A stretch of DNA of 64,000 nt from Variovorax sp. KK3 (GCF_001984055.1 NZ_LYVO01000013.1:1-64000); one strand, 5' to 3'; counted from the stretch's first letter, positions 8,365 through 16,866 are shown. Translations and numbers: made by a program. Notes: generated from the sequence alone by a model not told the origin.

Positions 8365-9441
8365 TTACTGAAATTGGCTCAGGAAGCGCAGGTCGCCATC
8401 GAAGAAAAGGCGCAGGTCGTTCACGCCGTAGCGCAGCATGGTGAGACGGTCCGGTCCCATGCCGAAGGCGAAGCCGATGTAGCGCTCGGGGTCGAGGCCC
8501 ATGTTCCGCACCACCTGCGGGTGCACCTGGCCCGATCCGGATACCTCGAGCCAACGGCCGGCCAGCGGGCCGGTCTGGAACTGGATGTCGATCTCGGCGC
8601 TCGGCTCGGTGAAGGGGAAGAAGCTGGGCCGGAAGCGCAGCACCAGGTCGTCGGTTTCGAAGAAGGTGCGGCAGAAGTCGGTGAAGACGACCTTCAAATC
8701 CTTGAAGCTGACGTTCTCGCCCAGCCACAGGCCTTCGCATTGGTGGAACATCGGCGAATGCGTCGCGTCGCTGTCGACGCGATAGGTACGACCGGGCGCG
8801 ATCACGCGGATCTCGGGGGCCTTTACGGTGCCGGTGGTGTCGGCGGCAGCTGCTGCAAATTCGGCCGCGTACTTCTTGATGTGCTGCTGCGCGTAGCGCA
8901 CCTGCATCGGGCTCGTGTGCGGCCGCAGGTTGTAGGGAATGCCGTCTTCGCCGTTGATGTCGACGTAGAAAGTGTCCTGCATCGAGCGAGCGGGATGGTT
9001 CGGCGGGTTGTTGAGCGAGGTGAAGCTGTGCCAGTCGCTCTCGACTTCGGGGCCGTCTGCGACGTCGAAGCCCATGCTCGAAAAGATGGCCTCGATGCGC
9101 TCCATCGTGCGGCTGACCGGGTGGAGCCCGCCGCCTGCGCGCCGGCGGCCGGGCAAAGTCACGTCGAGTGCCTCGGCGCGGAGCTGCACGGCCAATTCCT
9201 CATCGGCGAGCTGGTGACGGCGCTCGGTCAGCGCGGCCTCGATGGCCTGCTTGGCCACATTGATCGCGGCACCGCGCGACTTCTTCTCGTCGACAGCCAG
9301 AGCGGCCATACCCTTCATCAATTCGGTGATGCGCCCGGACTTGCCAAGAAACTGGGCCTTCGCATTCTCGAGATCGGCCGGCGCCTTGGCTTCGGCGAAG
9401 GCTGCACGGGCGGTATCGACCAGGGAGTCCAACTCGTTCAT
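8365..9441 (-). CDS. pheS: Phenylalanine-tRNA ligase alpha subunit
   Basis: A 358-residue catalytic subunit. The N-terminal coiled coil (about residues 1-95) is followed by the class II core; motif 2 appears around [20 protein letters not shown] and motif 3 as [17 protein letters not shown], and [20 protein letters not shown] carries the family HTS. The start at MNELDSLV is chosen; an in-frame TTG 45 bases upstream would add [14 protein letters not shown], which does not match the family. It is separated from rplT by an intrinsic terminator, so it may be partly uncoupled from the ribosomal-protein genes. Confidence 0.97.
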   Translation of the reverse strand: MNELDSLVDTARAAFAEAKAPADLENAKAQFLGKSGRITELMKGMAALAVDEKKSRGAAINVAKQAIEAALTERRHQLADEELAVQLRAEALDVTLPGRRRAGGGLHPVSRTMERIEAIFSSMGFDVADGPEVESDWHSFTSLNNPPNHPARSMQDTFYVDINGEDGIPYNLRPHTSPMQVRYAQQHIKKYAAEFAAAAADTTGTVKAPEIRVIAPGRTYRVDSDATHSPMFHQCEGLWLGENVSFKDLKVVFTDFCRTFFETDDLVLRFRPSFFPFTEPSAEIDIQFQTGPLAGRWLEVSGSGQVHPQVVRNMGLDPERYIGFAFGMGPDRLTMLRYGVNDLRLFFDGDLRFLSQFQ

Positions 9442-9485
9442 GGAATTCTTGAGCTCAAAAAAGTAAAAGGCCGGCGCCGGGAACA

Positions 9486-9523
9486 AAAAAGGGCTGGAGC
9501 CCTTTCAAGCGCCAGCCCTTGTG
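9486..9523 (-). terminator. Intrinsic terminator between rplT and pheS
   Basis: On the minus strand AAGGGCTGG and CCAGCCCTT form a 9-base stem around a 14-base loop, followed by TTTTTT. It lies after the rplT stop and before pheS, so it should end or attenuate readthrough into pheST. Confidence 0.8.
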
Positions 9524-9570
9524 CCGTGGGCGCAGGCGGCCGTCCGAAGAACGGCAACCTGCTTGCGGGA

Positions 9571-9930
9571 TCAAGCGGCCAGCTTGGCCTTGACCTGCTC
9601 CACGATGCCGGCAAAAGCGGCTTTGTCGTGCACGGCGATATCGGCCAGGACCTTGCGGTCGATCTCGATACCAGCCTTGCGGATGCCGTTGGCGAACTGG
9701 CTGTAGGTCAGGCCCAATTCACGCGAAGCGGCATTGATACGAGCGATCCACAGTTGGCGGAACACGCGCTTCTTGGTACGACGGTCACGGTAGGCGTATT
9801 GGCCCGCCTTCATCACCGCCTGCTTGGCGATGCGGAAGACGTTGCCGCGACGACCGCGGAAACCCTTGGCGAGTGCGAGAACCTTCTTGTGGCGGGCGCG
9901 AGCCGTTACACCACGTTTGACGCGAGGCAT
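9571..9930 (-). CDS. rplT: Large ribosomal subunit protein bL20
   Basis: A 119-residue primary 23S rRNA-binding protein needed for early 50S assembly. It starts [16 protein letters not shown] and shows the conserved [20 protein letters not shown] and [16 protein letters not shown] stretches; length is normal. It follows rpmI by 23 bases in the standard infC-rpmI-rplT order. In other bacteria bL20 represses this operon by binding its mRNA; I did not identify that site here. Confidence 0.98.
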   Translation of the reverse strand: MPRVKRGVTARARHKKVLALAKGFRGRRGNVFRIAKQAVMKAGQYAYRDRRTKKRVFRQLWIARINAASRELGLTYSQFANGIRKAGIEIDRKVLADIAVHDKAAFAGIVEQVKAKLAA

Positions 9931-9953
9931 GTGTGTACTCCTTGTTCGTCGAG

Positions 9954-10157
9954 TTAAATGCCGCTGCCGGGCAACATGGCGGCCATGGAAACCATGTTGG
10001 TCTCATGCACCGCCGTTGCACCACGCAGGTGACGCTTGTTCTTGGTGGTCTTCTTGGTCAGGATGTGACGCTTGAAGGCTTGACCGCGCTTGACGGTGCC
10101 ACCGGGACGAACGCGGAAACGCTTTTTCGCGCTGCTCTTGGTCTTCATTTTGGGCAT
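9954..10157 (-). CDS. rpmI: Large ribosomal subunit protein bL35
   Basis: A 67-residue basic ribosomal protein with the standard [20 protein letters not shown] start and the downstream [18 protein letters not shown] motif. It sits between infC and rplT with a good Shine-Dalgarno (aaggag) before the ATG. Confidence 0.98.
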   Translation of the reverse strand: MPKMKTKSSAKKRFRVRPGGTVKRGQAFKRHILTKKTTKNKRHLRGATAVHETNMVSMAAMLPGSGI

Positions 10158-10311
10158 ATGAATGCTCCTTTAATTTGTGCTCGTGAGGCGCCGCGGAAGA
10201 TTCCGTCGGACTTGTAGGCCCCGAGACACTTCTTCATCCCGCCGCTGCCTGCGCCCGAAGACGCTGGCAATGACGAAATCCTTCAACCCTGCTACTGCTA
10301 CTTGCCGCGGC

Positions 10312-10911
10312 TCAAGCCGCAGCGGGTGCCGCCGTCGGCTCGGTGGCCGGCTTGGCTGTGCCGCCCTTCTTGCGGCCCGGCGCGATCATCATGATCATCT
10401 GCCGCCCCTCGAGCTTCGGAAACTGCTCGACCACGATCGCATCGCCGAGTTCGTCGCGAATGCGCTGCAGAAGCGCCAGTCCAAGCTCTTGGTGCGTGAT
10501 CTCGCGCCCCCGGAAGCGCAGCGTGATCTTGCATTTGTCGCCGTCATCGAGAAAGCGCCGGATATTGCGCATCTTGATGTTGTAGTCGCCGTCGTCGGTA
10601 CCGGGGCGGAACTTGACTTCCTTGACCTCGATGACCTTCTGCTTCGATTTCGCCTCGGCGGCCTTCTTCTGCTCGTGGTACTTGAACTTGCCGTACTCGA
10701 TCAGACGGCAGACCGGCGGGTTGGCCGCCGCGACCACTTCCACCAGGTCCACGTCCTGCTCGCCAGCCAGCCGCAAGGCCTCGGCAAGACTCACGACGCC
10801 CAATTGCTCGTTCTCGGGCCCGATCAGGCGGACTTCCGGGGCCATGATTTCCCGGTTCAGGCGGTGTTGGCGTTCCTCGCGGTGGCGGCGGTCGCGAAAT
10901 GCAGTAGCGAT
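10312..10911 (-). CDS. infC: Translation initiation factor IF-3, probable ATC start
   Basis: IF-3 binds the 30S subunit and discards non-canonical initiation complexes. The two domains are visible: an N-terminal part with [23 protein letters not shown], split by the usual Lys-rich linker, then the C-terminal domain [10 protein letters not shown] (written here as [18 protein letters not shown]). Starting at the first ATG (10845) would remove the conserved [18 protein letters not shown] stretch. Extending 22 codons reaches ATC at 10911, preceded 8 bases away by a perfect GAAGGA site, giving 199 residues. Rare start codons on infC are established as the basis of IF-3 autoregulation, usually AUU or AUC-like; here ATC is read directly. 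Confidence 0.93.
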   Translation of the reverse strand: MATAFRDRRHREERQHRLNREIMAPEVRLIGPENEQLGVVSLAEALRLAGEQDVDLVEVVAAANPPVCRLIEYGKFKYHEQKKAAEAKSKQKVIEVKEVKFRPGTDDGDYNIKMRNIRRFLDDGDKCKITLRFRGREITHQELGLALLQRIRDELGDAIVVEQFPKLEGRQMIMMIAPGRKKGGTAKPATEPTAAPAAA

Positions 10912-10935
10912 GGTCAGAATCCTTCAATCAAATCT

Positions 10936-10952
10936 GCTACAGAAACTGTAGC
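10936..10952. promoter_or_regulatory. Hairpin just upstream of the infC ribosome-binding site
   Basis: A perfect 7-base stem with a 3-base loop (GCTACAG-aaa-CTGTAGC on the plus strand) lies 10 bases upstream of the infC GAAGGA site. In the mRNA it could present or hide the initiation region. No U-run follows it, so it is not a terminator. Confidence 0.45.
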
Positions 10953-11001
10953 GAACACCGTCGAATCCACGCTCACAAGCAGCTTGATCGTCGAAATCAG
11001 C

Positions 11002-11025
11002 CTTTGAATCGGATGAAATTCAAAG
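11002..11025. repeat. Inverted repeat across the thrS stop codon
   Basis: CTTTGAAT and ATTCAAAG form an 8-base stem around 8 bases, overlapping the thrS TGA. There is no U-run, so it may be an mRNA-processing or stability hairpin between thrS and infC. Confidence 0.4.
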
Positions 11026-12927
11026 CTTGTGTTGGATGTCGTGGGCGACCTTTTGCGAGAACGCCTCTACCGACATGACACCGAGGTCAACATTGCCTCG
11101 GGCGCGCACTGCGACGGCACCTGCTTCCTTCTCCTTGTCGCCTACAACGAGGATGTAGGGAAGCTTTTGCAACGAATGCTTCCGTATTTTATACGTAATC
11201 TTCTCGTTGTGCAGGTCGAGCGAAACTCTAAGCCCTTGATTTTGCAGCGTTTTCGCAACTTGAGATGCGTAGTCGGCTTGGCCTTCGCTGATGTTGAGCA
11301 CTGCGACGTGCACAGGCGCCAGCCACGCGGGCAATGCGCCAGCGTGGTGTTCGATCAGCATGCCGATGAATCGCTCCAGGCTGCCGACAATCGCCCGATG
11401 CAGCATCACGGGGTGCGCGCGGCCACTGGACTCCGTCACGTACTCGGCGCCCAGGCGCTCGGCCATGTTGAAGTCGACCTGCATCGTGCCGCACTGCCAT
11501 TGCCGTCCGATGGCGTCGCGTAGCGTGTATTCGATCTTCGGACCGTAGAACGCACCCTCGCCCGGCGAGATGACGAAGTCGACGCCCGAGCGGCGAAGCG
11601 CTTCCATCAACGCGCCCTCGGCTTTGTCCCAGAGCTCATCCGAGCCGATGCGGTTGTCGGGGCGCGTGGCGACCTTGTAGAGGATGTCCTTGAAGCCGAA
11701 ATCGCTGTAGACCTTCAGAAGCTGTTCCGTATAGGCCACGCACTCGTCGAGGATGTGGTTCTCCGTGCAAAAGACGTGACCGTCGTCCTGCGTGAATCCA
11801 CGCACGCGCATGATTCCGTGCAGGCCGCCAGAAGGCTCGTTGCGATGGCACTGCCCGAACTCGCCGTAGCGGATCGGCAGATCGCGATAGCTGCGCAAGT
11901 CGCTTTTGAAGATCAACACGTGGCCGGGACAGTTCATCGGCTTGAGCGCGTAGTCACGCTTCTCCGATTCCGTCGTGAACATGTTCTCGCGGTAGTTCTG
12001 CCAGTGACCCGTCTTCTCCCACAAGCTCTTGTCGAGAATCTGTGGCCCCTTGACCTCTTGATAGCCCGTGTCGCGATAGACCTGACGCATGTACTGCTCG
12101 ACCGCCTGCCAGATGGCCCAGCCCTTGGGATGCCAGAACACCACGCCGGGCGCGACCTCGTCGATGTGGAACAGGTCCAGTTCCTTGCCGAGCCTGCGAT
12201 GGTCCCGCTTCTCGGCTTCCTCGATGCGGCGAACGTAGTCGTCCAACTGCTTCTTATCGGCCCAGGCCGTGCCATAAATGCGCTGCAGCTGCTCGTTGCG
12301 CGCGTCGCCGCGCCAGTACGCACCAGCCAGTTTCGTGAGCTTGAAGACCTTGAGGAAGCGCGTGTTCGGCACATGCGGGCCGCGGCACATGTCGACGTAT
12401 TCCTGGTGGTAGTACAGGCCCATCGCCTTCTCGTCGGGCATGTCTTCGACCAGCCGCAGCTTGTAGTCCTCACCGCGCGACTTGAACACCTCGACGACCT
12501 GATCGCGCGGCGTCATCTTCTTGATGACGTCATAGTCCTGCGCGATCAGCTCGCGCATGCGCGCCTCGATCGCCTGCATGTCTTCGGGCGTGAACGGGCG
12601 CTCATAGGAGATGTCGTAGTAGAAGCCCTCATCGATGACCGGTCCGATCACCATCTTCGCCGTGGGATAAAGCTGCTTGACCGCATGGCCGACCAAGTGC
12701 GCCGTCGAGTGCCGAATGATCTCGAGGCCATCGTCGTCCTTGGGCGTGATGATCTGCAGTTTCGCGTCCTGCTCGATCAGGTCGCTCGCATCGACCAGCC
12801 GACCGTCGACCTTGCCGGCAACCGTCATCTTCGCGAGACCGGGACCGATGGACTTGGCAACATCGGCTACCGAAACCGGGCCTGGGAACTCGCGGCGCGA
12901 GTTGTCGGGAAGCGTGATCTGAATCAT
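11020..12927 (-). CDS. thrS: Threonine-tRNA ligase
   Basis: A 635-residue class II synthetase. In order: TGS domain (about residues 1-60), the SAD editing domain with [16 protein letters not shown] (about 73-88) and its HxxxH pattern plus CRGPHVPNT, the catalytic core with motif 2 around [22 protein letters not shown], motif 3 near the [18 protein letters not shown] stretch, and a C-terminal anticodon-binding domain. It begins the thrS-infC-rpmI-rplT block. Upstream lies a leader with three Thr codons and a terminator, so expression is probably attenuated by charged tRNA-Thr (see findings). Confidence 0.98.
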   Translation of the reverse strand: MIQITLPDNSRREFPGPVSVADVAKSIGPGLAKMTVAGKVDGRLVDASDLIEQDAKLQIITPKDDDGLEIIRHSTAHLVGHAVKQLYPTAKMVIGPVIDEGFYYDISYERPFTPEDMQAIEARMRELIAQDYDVIKKMTPRDQVVEVFKSRGEDYKLRLVEDMPDEKAMGLYYHQEYVDMCRGPHVPNTRFLKVFKLTKLAGAYWRGDARNEQLQRIYGTAWADKKQLDDYVRRIEEAEKRDHRRLGKELDLFHIDEVAPGVVFWHPKGWAIWQAVEQYMRQVYRDTGYQEVKGPQILDKSLWEKTGHWQNYRENMFTTESEKRDYALKPMNCPGHVLIFKSDLRSYRDLPIRYGEFGQCHRNEPSGGLHGIMRVRGFTQDDGHVFCTENHILDECVAYTEQLLKVYSDFGFKDILYKVATRPDNRIGSDELWDKAEGALMEALRRSGVDFVISPGEGAFYGPKIEYTLRDAIGRQWQCGTMQVDFNMAERLGAEYVTESSGRAHPVMLHRAIVGSLERFIGMLIEHHAGALPAWLAPVHVAVLNISEGQADYASQVAKTLQNQGLRVSLDLHNEKITYKIRKHSLQKLPYILVVGDKEKEAGAVAVRARGNVDLGVMSVEAFSQKVAHDIQHKL

Positions 12928-12941
12928 GGAAAACCTCGGAG

Positions 12942-12969
12942 AAAAACAAAACGCGGTCCGTGGACCGCG
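12942..12969 (-). terminator. Attenuator terminator in the thrS leader
   Basis: On the minus strand CGCGGTCC-ac-GGACCGCG forms a perfect 8-base stem followed by TTTTGTTTTT, ending only about 15 bases before the thrS start. Its 5' arm GCGCGGTC can alternatively pair over 8 positions with GGCCGCGC at 13004-13011, directly after the leader-peptide stop codon, which would prevent the terminator from forming. Confidence 0.75.
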
Positions 12970-12987
12970 CTTGGTGATGAGCTAGGT

Positions 12988-13003
12988 GCTGGAAGCTTCC
13001 AGC
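12988..13003. repeat. Perfect 16-base palindrome in the thrS leader
   Basis: GCTGGAAGCTTCCAGC is its own reverse complement. In the leader RNA it lies between the proposed anti-terminator sequence and the terminator's 5' arm, where it would close the intervening loop. Confidence 0.6.
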
Positions 13004-13010
13004 GCGCGGC

Positions 13011-13073
13011 CTACCAGCCTCTTCCTTCAGGGAAAAAGCCGCTCGATGCTTGCGGAGTAGTTCGCGGTGTCAT
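13011..13073 (-). CDS. Putative thrS leader peptide
   Basis: A 20-codon frame upstream of thrS encodes MTPRTTPQASSGFFPEGRGW and stops at TAG. Three of the first six codons are Thr (ACA, ACT, ACT). A weak ribosome site (aaagg) lies 10 bases upstream and a TAGAAT box about 65 bases upstream. The stop codon abuts the sequence that can pair with the terminator's 5' arm, so a ribosome reaching the stop would favour termination and one stalled at the Thr codons would favour thrS transcription. The frame was read codon by codon; its translation is inferred. Confidence 0.55.
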   Translation of the reverse strand: MTPRTTPQASSGFFPEGRGW

Positions 13074-13135
13074 AACCAGGATGCCTTTCTCGCCCTTGTT
13101 GCTGCTGCGTGCTGCAGCGATGACGGAAGCTCGCG

Positions 13136-13141
13136 ATTCTA
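13136..13141 (-). promoter_or_regulatory. Candidate -10 box for the thrS leader transcript
   Basis: TAGAAT on the minus strand, with TTTCCA as a possible -35 box 18 bases upstream. It would start the transcript about 55 bases before the leader-peptide ATG. Confidence 0.45.
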
Positions 13142-13190
13142 GCGGTTGTCTTCACGGCCTGGAAACACCGTTCTTGGACCCGCACGACCG

Positions 13191-13223
13191 AAAAAAATCC
13201 CCGCGGATTGCTCACGCGGGGAT
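13191..13223 (-). terminator. Intrinsic terminator of aceA
   Basis: A 9-base perfect stem (ATCCCCGCG / CGCGGGGAT) with a 9-base loop, followed on the minus strand by seven T. It lies about 25 bases after the aceA stop. Confidence 0.9.
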
Positions 13224-13245
13224 GAAGCTTAGTGACAGCGGGGAA

Positions 13246-14565
13246 TCAGTGGAATTGCTCTTCCTCGGTCGACCCGGTGAGCGCAGTCACGCTCGACTTG
13301 CCGCCCTGGATCACGGTAGTGACTTCATCGAAATAGCCGGTGCCAACTTCCTGCTGGTGCGACACGAAGGTGTAGCCGCGGTCGCGCGCCGCGAACTCGG
13401 GCTCCTGCACTTTCTCGACATAGGCCGACATGCCGCGCTGCACGTAGTCCTGCGCCAGATCGAACATGTTGAACCACATCGAATGGATGCCGGCCAGCGT
13501 GATGAACTGGTACTTGTAGCCCATGGCACCAAGTTCGCGCTGGAACTTGGCAATGGTCGCGTCGTCGAGGTTTTTCTTCCAGTTGAAGGAAGGCGAGCAG
13601 TTGTAGGCCAGCATCTTGCCCGGGTGCACCTTGTGCACGGCCTCGGCAAACTTGCGCGCGAACTCCAGGTCCGGCGTGCCGGTCTCGCACCACACGAGGT
13701 CGGCGTAGTGAGCGTACGCAACAGCGCGAGAAATCGCCTGGTCGATGCCCTTCTTGGTCTTGTAGAAGCCTTCGGCGGTGCGCTCGCCGGTCAGAAAAGG
13801 CTTGTCGTTCTCGTCGTAGTCGCTCGTCAACAAGTCGGCTGCTTCGGCGTCGGTACGGGCGATCACCAGCGTCGGGGTACCGCAAACGTCAGCCGCCATT
13901 CGCGCAGCAATCAGCTTCTGCACTGCCTCGGTGGTCGGCACGAGCACCTTGCCACCCATGTGGCCACACTTCTTGACGGACGCGAGTTGGTCCTCGAAAT
14001 GCACGCCGCCTGCGCCGGCGCGGATCATGGCCTTCATCAACTCGAAACCGTTGAGCACGCCGCCAAAGCCGGCTTCGGCATCGGCCACGATGGGCGCGAA
14101 GTAGTCGACGTAGCCCTTGTCGCCCGGGTTCGTGCCCTTCGACCACTGGATCTCGTCTGCACGGCGGAACGTGTTGTTGATGCGCTCGACCACCGTCGGC
14201 ACCGAATCCACCGGGTAGAGCGATTGATCGGGATACATCGCGGCATAGCTGTTGTTGTCGGCTGCAACCTGCCAGCCGGACAGGTAGATCGCCTTCACGC
14301 CTGCCTTCACCTGCTGCATCGCCTGGCCACCCGTCAACGCGCCGAGGCAATTGACGTAGGGCTCGTTGTTCACCAAGTCCCACAGCTTCTCGGCGCCGCG
14401 GCGCGCGAGCGTGTGCTCGATCGGGAACGAGCCGCGCAGGCGAACGACGTCGGCGGCGCTGTAGCCGCGCTTGATACCCTTCCAGCGCGGATTGGTTGCC
14501 CATTCCTTTTCGAGGGCGGCGATCTGCTGTTCGCGGCTCAATTGTTCTGTGATGGTCTGTGGCAT
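13246..14565 (-). CDS. aceA: Isocitrate lyase
   Basis: Cleaves isocitrate to glyoxylate and succinate in the glyoxylate shunt for growth on acetate or fatty acids. The 439-residue protein shows the ICL signature KKCGHMGGK with catalytic Cys200, the GGxxMQQ-type barrel start and conserved substrate-binding stretches (NCSPSFNW). The start at [10 protein letters not shown] follows ggag; a longer frame upstream is not family-like. It is transcribed alone from an AT-rich region carrying a strong palindrome (14648-14665), and ends in its own terminator. Confidence 0.97.
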   Translation of the reverse strand: MPQTITEQLSREQQIAALEKEWATNPRWKGIKRGYSAADVVRLRGSFPIEHTLARRGAEKLWDLVNNEPYVNCLGALTGGQAMQQVKAGVKAIYLSGWQVAADNNSYAAMYPDQSLYPVDSVPTVVERINNTFRRADEIQWSKGTNPGDKGYVDYFAPIVADAEAGFGGVLNGFELMKAMIRAGAGGVHFEDQLASVKKCGHMGGKVLVPTTEAVQKLIAARMAADVCGTPTLVIARTDAEAADLLTSDYDENDKPFLTGERTAEGFYKTKKGIDQAISRAVAYAHYADLVWCETGTPDLEFARKFAEAVHKVHPGKMLAYNCSPSFNWKKNLDDATIAKFQRELGAMGYKYQFITLAGIHSMWFNMFDLAQDYVQRGMSAYVEKVQEPEFAARDRGYTFVSHQQEVGTGYFDEVTTVIQGGKSSVTALTGSTEEEQFH

Positions 14566-14647
14566 GTTCACTCCAAGGTGCAAGGGTTGATTGAGAAATG
14601 GGGCACTGCGCCCTTGGGCCCTACTGTATGCCGTGATCATTTGTCTT

Positions 14648-14665
14648 ATGTCTTATAGAAGACAT
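14648..14665. promoter_or_regulatory. Operator-like palindrome upstream of aceA
   Basis: A perfect inverted repeat ATGTCTT-atag-AAGACAT, 82 bases before the aceA ATG, in an AT-rich stretch. A partial extra copy (TGTCTTATG) precedes it at 14642-14650. Its form suits a dimeric GntR- or FadR-like regulator; no such gene lies nearby. Confidence 0.55.
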
Positions 14666-14833
14666 TTTTTTGAGCCAACAAAATCAATAACTTAGCGCGC
14701 CGTTTTCTCGATACAAAATTCTCTTTCTCATATCAAGAAAAAATACTGCGGCGCAGCATGCTTCGATTTCGCGATACGCAATGCTTCACTCAGTTCATGA
14801 AAACAGCACGCTTCGAAGAATGGCGTCGCCGGC

Positions 14834-15241
14834 TTACGGCTCGCGTTGTTGGCACGAGAACCAGTCGCCAGAGCCGATCACGCGTCTCCCGGCGATGCGC
14901 GAGGGGTGGATCTCGTAGACCAAACACGCAAGCTCGTCGTTGCCCACCCTCACTCGCACCTCGCGCCTGATGTACTCGCCGTTGCCATCGGGCTCGACCT
15001 CCTCCAATCGATCGAGTTGGGCCTCCAGCGATTCCGTGATCGCGTAGACCTCGCCCGCCACCCGCCCGCTGCCGTCGAGCACCACCCCCGGATAGCCGCC
15101 AAGGTCGTAAAGCGTGCCGTGCACCGATGCATAGCCGACGAACAGCGGCGGCGGTTCGAAGCGCGCAATGTCATTGCGCCCTCCGCGGCGCAATGTCCCG
15201 TACACGAACACGTGCCGGGTGCTGTGAATGGATTGGGGCAT
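14834..15241 (-). CDS. Gamma-glutamylcyclotransferase (AIG2/GGCT-like)
   Basis: A 135-residue GGCT-fold protein. The N-terminal HVFVYGTLRRGG is the family's substrate-binding loop, and the acidic residue is expected in RLEEVEPDGNGEY, where the Glu pair aligns with the catalytic Glu of AIG2-like proteins. These enzymes release 5-oxoproline from gamma-glutamyl amines or peptides. The start at MPQSIHSTRH has a good ribosome site (gaggcgagg). It overlaps the proposed start of the divergent permease, so one of the two starts must be revised, more likely the permease's. The aceA-to-here gap (14566-14833) otherwise holds only the operator described. Confidence 0.8.
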   Translation of the reverse strand: MPQSIHSTRHVFVYGTLRRGGRNDIARFEPPPLFVGYASVHGTLYDLGGYPGVVLDGSGRVAGEVYAITESLEAQLDRLEEVEPDGNGEYIRREVRVRVGNDELACLVYEIHPSRIAGRRVIGSGDWFSCQQREP

Positions 15242-16202
15242 GATCCTCGCCTCGATTTGGAACCACCCCAGTCTATTGAACCCCGCCCGCCCTGCACCCA
15301 GCCGCATCGTTGCCTACGGCTGCCTCGCGCTCAGCATGTCTCTGGTCGGTAGCTACGTCGCACTCTCCAAACCGCTGGTGATCGCCTTTCCGGTCTTGCT
15401 GCTGGCCTGGCTGCGCTTCGGCATCGCGGCGCTGGCCATGCCGCATTGGTTGCGGCGTCCGCCCGACGAGCCGGCGATGAACGCGCGCACGCGCGGCCTC
15501 GTTTTCCTCGAGTCCTTCCTCGGCAACTTCCTGTTCTCGATCTGCATGCTGTTCGGCGTGAGCATGACGACTGCCGTGTCGGCAGGCGTGATCATGGCCT
15601 CGATCCCCGCCGTGGTCGCGATCGGCAGCCGGGTCTTCCTGCGAGAAGCGATCACGCGGCGCACCGCGCTCGCGATCGCCTGCGCCGCGGGCGGCATCAG
15701 CCTGCTCGCCATTGCGCCGAGCCAGGCGGCTGCGCATCCGACGGGCAGCGCAACGTCTGCGATGCCGTGGCTCGGCAACCTGCTGGTGTTCTGCGCCGTG
15801 CTCTGCGAGGCGGCATACGCCGTGATCGGCAAATCGCTTACCGGCAAGCTGAGCCCCAAGCGCATCTCCGCGCTCATCAACCTGTGGGGCTTCGCGCTGT
15901 CGACACCACTGGGCCTGTGGTTCGCGCTGCATTTCGATTTCGCTTCGGTCTCGCCTGGCCTCTGGGGCCTGCTGGTGGTCTATGCGCTGGCCGCGAGCAT
16001 CTGGACCGTGTGGCTTTGGATGACGGGCCTGAAGGGCGTGCCGGCCTCGCAGGCCGGCGTGTTCACCGTGATGCTGCCAGTGAGTGCAGCGCTGGTCGGC
16101 GTGCTCGTGCTGGGCGAGAGTCTGTCGTCTCTGCAGGTCGGTGCATTCGCCCTCGCGCTCCTCGGCGTGGTGCTCGCGACCTGGCCTTCGCGGCGCAGCT
16201 GA
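15240..16202 (+). CDS. EamA/DMT-superfamily permease, start uncertain
   Basis: About 320 residues with ten predicted membrane segments in two EamA repeats (VAYGCLALSMSLVGSYVAL opens the first; the second begins near AMPWLGNLLVFCAVLCEAAYAV). It probably exports a metabolite or amino acid across the inner membrane; the substrate is unknown. ATG codons at 15228 and 15240 both clash with the divergent gene's start; a TTG at 15276 would leave all membrane segments intact and clear the overlap, although no ribosome site is obvious there. The stop is followed by an AT-rich region. Confidence 0.75.
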   Translation: MILASIWNHPSLLNPARPAPSRIVAYGCLALSMSLVGSYVALSKPLVIAFPVLLLAWLRFGIAALAMPHWLRRPPDEPAMNARTRGLVFLESFLGNFLFSICMLFGVSMTTAVSAGVIMASIPAVVAIGSRVFLREAITRRTALAIACAAGGISLLAIAPSQAAAHPTGSATSAMPWLGNLLVFCAVLCEAAYAVIGKSLTGKLSPKRISALINLWGFALSTPLGLWFALHFDFASVSPGLWGLLVVYALAASIWTVWLWMTGLKGVPASQAGVFTVMLPVSAALVGVLVLGESLSSLQVGAFALALLGVVLATWPSRRS

Positions 16203-16265
16203 AGCGCTTCGAGGCCACTCCAGAGGGAAAAACACCTCTTCTCCCCTCTGAAAAAACAACAGCTC

Positions 16266-16352
16266 CCAATGAAAAATCGCCTTTTTCCCTTGGAAACGCG
16301 TTTTTTCTCCTTTAGCATCCGCAATGCCAGTGGAGACAGCGTTTTTCATTGG
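16266..16352. repeat. Long-spaced inverted repeat upstream of the SWIB gene
   Basis: CCAATGAAAAA (16266-16276) and TTTTTCATTGG (16342-16352) are perfect inverted copies separated by 65 bases of AT-rich sequence, ending 34 bases before the gene's ATG. Adjacent bases extend the match with one gap. This could be an operator pair or a large 5' UTR fold. Confidence 0.5.
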
Positions 16353-16386
16353 TGAAGAGTGTCCAATCCAAAAAAGGAAATCAACC

Positions 16387-16812
16387 ATGGCAACTGCAAA
16401 GAAGGCTCCGGCCAAGAAAGCGCCGGCAAAGAAGGCTGCTCCCGCAAAGAAGGCCGCTGCTCCGGCCAAGAAGGCTGCTCCTGCGAAGAAGGCTGCTGCT
16501 CCGGCAAAGAAGGCTGCTGCGCCGGCCAAGAAGGCTGCTGCAAAGAAGGCCCCCGCCAAGAAGCGCACGCCCAACGCTGCGTTCATGAAGGCCCTGACCC
16601 CCAGCCCGGCGCTCGCCGCCGTCGTGGGTTCGACGCCTCTGCCGCGCACCGCCGTCGTGAGCAAGCTGTGGGACTACATCAAGAAGAACAATCTTCAAGA
16701 CAAGGCCAACAAGCGCAACATCAACGCCGACGCCAAGCTGAAGGAAATCTTCGGCAAGCCGCAAGTGTCGATGTTCGAATTGGCCTCGCTCATCGGCAAG
16801 CACGTCAAGTGA
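16387..16812 (+). CDS. SWIB domain protein with histone H1-like Lys/Ala tail
   Basis: A 141-residue nucleoid-associated-type protein. Residues 1-61 are a histone H1-like tail built from AAPAKKA / AAKKAPA repeats, expected to bind DNA non-specifically. Residues about 65-140 form a SWIB/MDM2 domain (FMKALTPSPALAAVVGSTPL, then LWDYIKKNNLQDKANKRNIN, then FELASLIGKHVK). Similar fusions are widespread in Burkholderiales and Chlamydiae, but their role in bacteria is not settled. The start follows aaagga at good spacing; an upstream in-frame ATG is rejected because it would precede the ribosome site. A terminator follows the stop. Confidence 0.92.
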   Translation: MATAKKAPAKKAPAKKAAPAKKAAAPAKKAAPAKKAAAPAKKAAAPAKKAAAKKAPAKKRTPNAAFMKALTPSPALAAVVGSTPLPRTAVVSKLWDYIKKNNLQDKANKRNINADAKLKEIFGKPQVSMFELASLIGKHVK

Positions 16813-16839
16813 CCCGACGGCGCCTCTGGCGCTTTCCTC

Positions 16840-16866
16840 AAAAAGCCGGCGCAAGCCGGCTTTTTT
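16840..16866 (+). terminator. Intrinsic terminator of the SWIB gene
   Basis: GCCGGC-gcaa-GCCGGC with flanking A and T runs extends to an 11-base stem and ends in TTTTTT on the plus strand. Confidence 0.92.

Noticed and set aside
5904..8444. An 846-codon open frame opposite pheT
   Set aside because: Shadow of pheT, which is unmistakable on the other strand.
9442..9486. An in-frame extension before pheS rich in aromatics (FYFF), recalling the pheM leader peptide
   Set aside because: It lies after the terminator U-run, has no stop codon before pheS and no anti-terminator pairing that I could find, so it does not form an attenuator.
16221..16250. Inverted repeat CAGAGGG/CCCTCTG after the EamA permease as a terminator
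   Set aside because: On the plus strand the stem is followed by A, not T, and the loop is long; it does not meet terminator rules in either direction.
16400..16560. Short-period repeats that might suggest a CRISPR or satellite array
   Set aside because: They are codon-level repeats of Lys/Ala/Pro encoding the H1-like tail; there are no unique spacers.
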